A DNA stretch of 64,000 bases from Longitalea luteola. Its GTDB lineage: Bacteria > Bacteroidota > Bacteroidia > Chitinophagales > Chitinophagaceae. The notes beneath the pieces were generated by a model, which was not told the origin of the DNA, searched no databases, and saw only the letters and a list, made by a program, of their open reading frames with translations. Of the stretch, positions 63,091-64,000 are shown in pieces. Location of the stretch: the NCBI RefSeq assembly GCF_017356035.1, contig NZ_JAFIQX010000008.1, positions 186,001-250,000 of the forward strand, in the 5' to 3' direction. The position numbers were made by a program, and so were the translations under genes. Every line of letters begins with the position of its first letter. The first letter of the stretch is position 1.

Positions 63091-64000
63091 ATGTTAAGCG
63101 GTACTGGTAAAAAATCATCAGCATATATTCCGAATAATAAGGTCAGGTTGGTCAGGGGAGGCAGGGACTATTTCACAACACTTGCCCAATTGATCAAAGA
63201 GGCGAAGCATTCGATACACCTGCAGGTGTACATTTACGAAGATGATGAAACCGGCCGGTCAATAGGCAATGCCCTCATGGATGCTGCCAAACGCGGTGTT
63301 CATGTATATCTGCTTACCGATGGTTATGCCTCAAAAGCCCTATCGGCCGGCTTTATAAAAGAGTTACTTACTGCCGGCGTTCATTTCCGTTTTTTTGAAC
63401 CGCTTTTAAAAAGTGAGAACTTCTACTTCGGCCGCCGTATGCACCACAAAGTGCTGGTGGCAGATGGCCGTTATGGTCTCGTAGGCGGCATCAATATCAG
63501 CAACCGCTACAACGACCTGGAAGATCAACCCGCCTGGCTCGATTGGGCCTTATTTGTTGAAGGCCCGGCTTCCATAGCCCTGTATAGATTATGCATCGAT
63601 GTATGGGCAAAGCCTGGGCAGATGGCTTTAAAAAGAAGCCTGCGGCACGAATTTCCTTCTATCCCACAAATGGGAAATACTCCCGTTCGCATTCGCCGGA
63701 ACGATTGGGTGAAACGCAAGAACCAGATCTCGAGGAGTTATATCGACCTGTTGAAAAAGGCCACCTCGAGCGTGATCATCATGTCGGGTTATTTTTTACC
63801 AGGCACTATTATCAGGCACCACCTGTCAAGAGCCGCCAGGCGCGGTATTGACGTTCGCATCATCGTAGCTGAAAAATCGGATGTAAGGCTGGCCAAACAT
63901 GCCGAACGGTACATGTACCGCTGGATGCTGAAGCGCAACATTAAACTTTACGAATACACCAGGTCGGTATTACACGGCAAAATGGCCACCCGCGATCGAA
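63091..64000 (+). CDS. Phospholipase D / cardiolipin synthase-like protein (partial, C-terminus outside window)
   Basis: 303 residues visible from the ATG at 63091, cut by the window end. No N-terminal membrane spans are seen, unlike E. coli ClsA; this is closer to the ClsB type. First HKD motif: MHHKVLVADGRYGLVGGINI near residue 117. The second begins in LHGKMATRD at the window edge. VRLVRGGRDYFTTLAQLIKE and SIHLQVYIYEDDETG are the usual lead-in. It probably joins phosphatidyl groups to form cardiolipin. TATTTTTG at 63070-63077 resembles a -7 box but lies only 13 bp before the ATG. Confidence 0.9.
   Translation, partial: MLSGTGKKSSAYIPNNKVRLVRGGRDYFTTLAQLIKEAKHSIHLQVYIYEDDETGRSIGNALMDAAKRGVHVYLLTDGYASKALSAGFIKELLTAGVHFRFFEPLLKSENFYFGRRMHHKVLVADGRYGLVGGINISNRYNDLEDQPAWLDWALFVEGPASIALYRLCIDVWAKPGQMALKRSLRHEFPSIPQMGNTPVRIRRNDWVKRKNQISRSYIDLLKKATSSVIIMSGYFLPGTIIRHHLSRAARRGIDVRIIVAEKSDVRLAKHAERYMYRWMLKRNIKLYEYTRSVLHGKMATRDR

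Overview
The window comes from a Bacteroidota chromosome, most likely a glycan-degrading member of the Chitinophagaceae (Chitinophaga/Niastella-like; this is inferred from gene content, not from a marker gene). The evidence is a SusC/SusD pair, a type IX secretion C-terminal domain, an ECF sigma/FecR pair, several TonB-dependent receptors, promoters of the TTTG/TAnnTTTG type, and no consistent Shine-Dalgarno sequences. Both ends cut a gene: a secreted glycosidase-like protein on the left and a phospholipase D/cardiolipin synthase-like protein on the right. I saw no tRNA, rRNA, CRISPR array or intact insertion sequence.

Layout. 1-8.8 kb (minus strand): a catabolic cluster with a MaoC-type hydratase, a substrate-binding-protein homologue that lacks a signal peptide, two class III CoA-transferases, an amidohydrolase-2 lactonase, a RhaT-like permease, a Gfo/Idh/MocA oxidoreductase and a secreted glycosidase-like protein. 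I cannot match this set to a named pathway. 9.6-12 kb: a sugar-kinase-like phosphotransferase and an FHS-type sugar transporter. 12.3-16.7 kb: a TonB-dependent receptor and a LytS/LytTR two-component pair. 17.3-23.4 kb: an L-arabinose operon (araB, araD, araA, sodium symporter). 23.5-31.8 kb: a rhamnogalacturonan-I operon (PL11 lyase, CE12 esterase, GH2, GH105) preceded by a GH43-like enzyme. 31.9-36.4 kb: a metal-regulated unit in which a divergent DtxR/MntR-type repressor faces a TonB receptor, a thioredoxin-like protein, a lipoprotein and a small membrane protein. 36.5-44.1 kb: an Ldh-family dehydrogenase, a T9SS-secreted beta-propeller-like protein, a GH78 rhamnosidase and a second GH105. 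44.5-49.6 kb: SusC/SusD. 49.7-57.6 kb: a complete L-rhamnose operon (rhaT, aldolase/dehydrogenase fusion, rhaM, rhaI, kinase) with a divergent GntR-type regulator. 57.7-58.7 kb: a Xre/RES toxin-antitoxin pair. 59.5-63 kb: an ECF sigma factor and its FecR partner, separated by 1.6 kb of non-coding DNA.

How it fits together. Pectin side chains are captured by SusCD and cut outside the cytoplasm by PL11, CE12, GH105, GH78, GH2 and GH43. This releases L-rhamnose and L-arabinose, which the rha and ara operons import and convert to lactaldehyde plus DHAP and to xylulose-5-phosphate, respectively.

The most unusual feature is in the gaps between genes. Almost every one holds degenerate tandem repeats with a 7-bp period (occasionally 8 or 16), built from a small recurring vocabulary of words such as GTTACAG, GTTTGTG, GCGTTCT, GACTTCC and GCCTTCA. 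The tracts usually start at, or a few codons inside, a stop codon. Inside operons they often occur as two opposed arms that can fold into long hairpins. A second hairpin family, with a GTGCCAC core, occupies other gaps.
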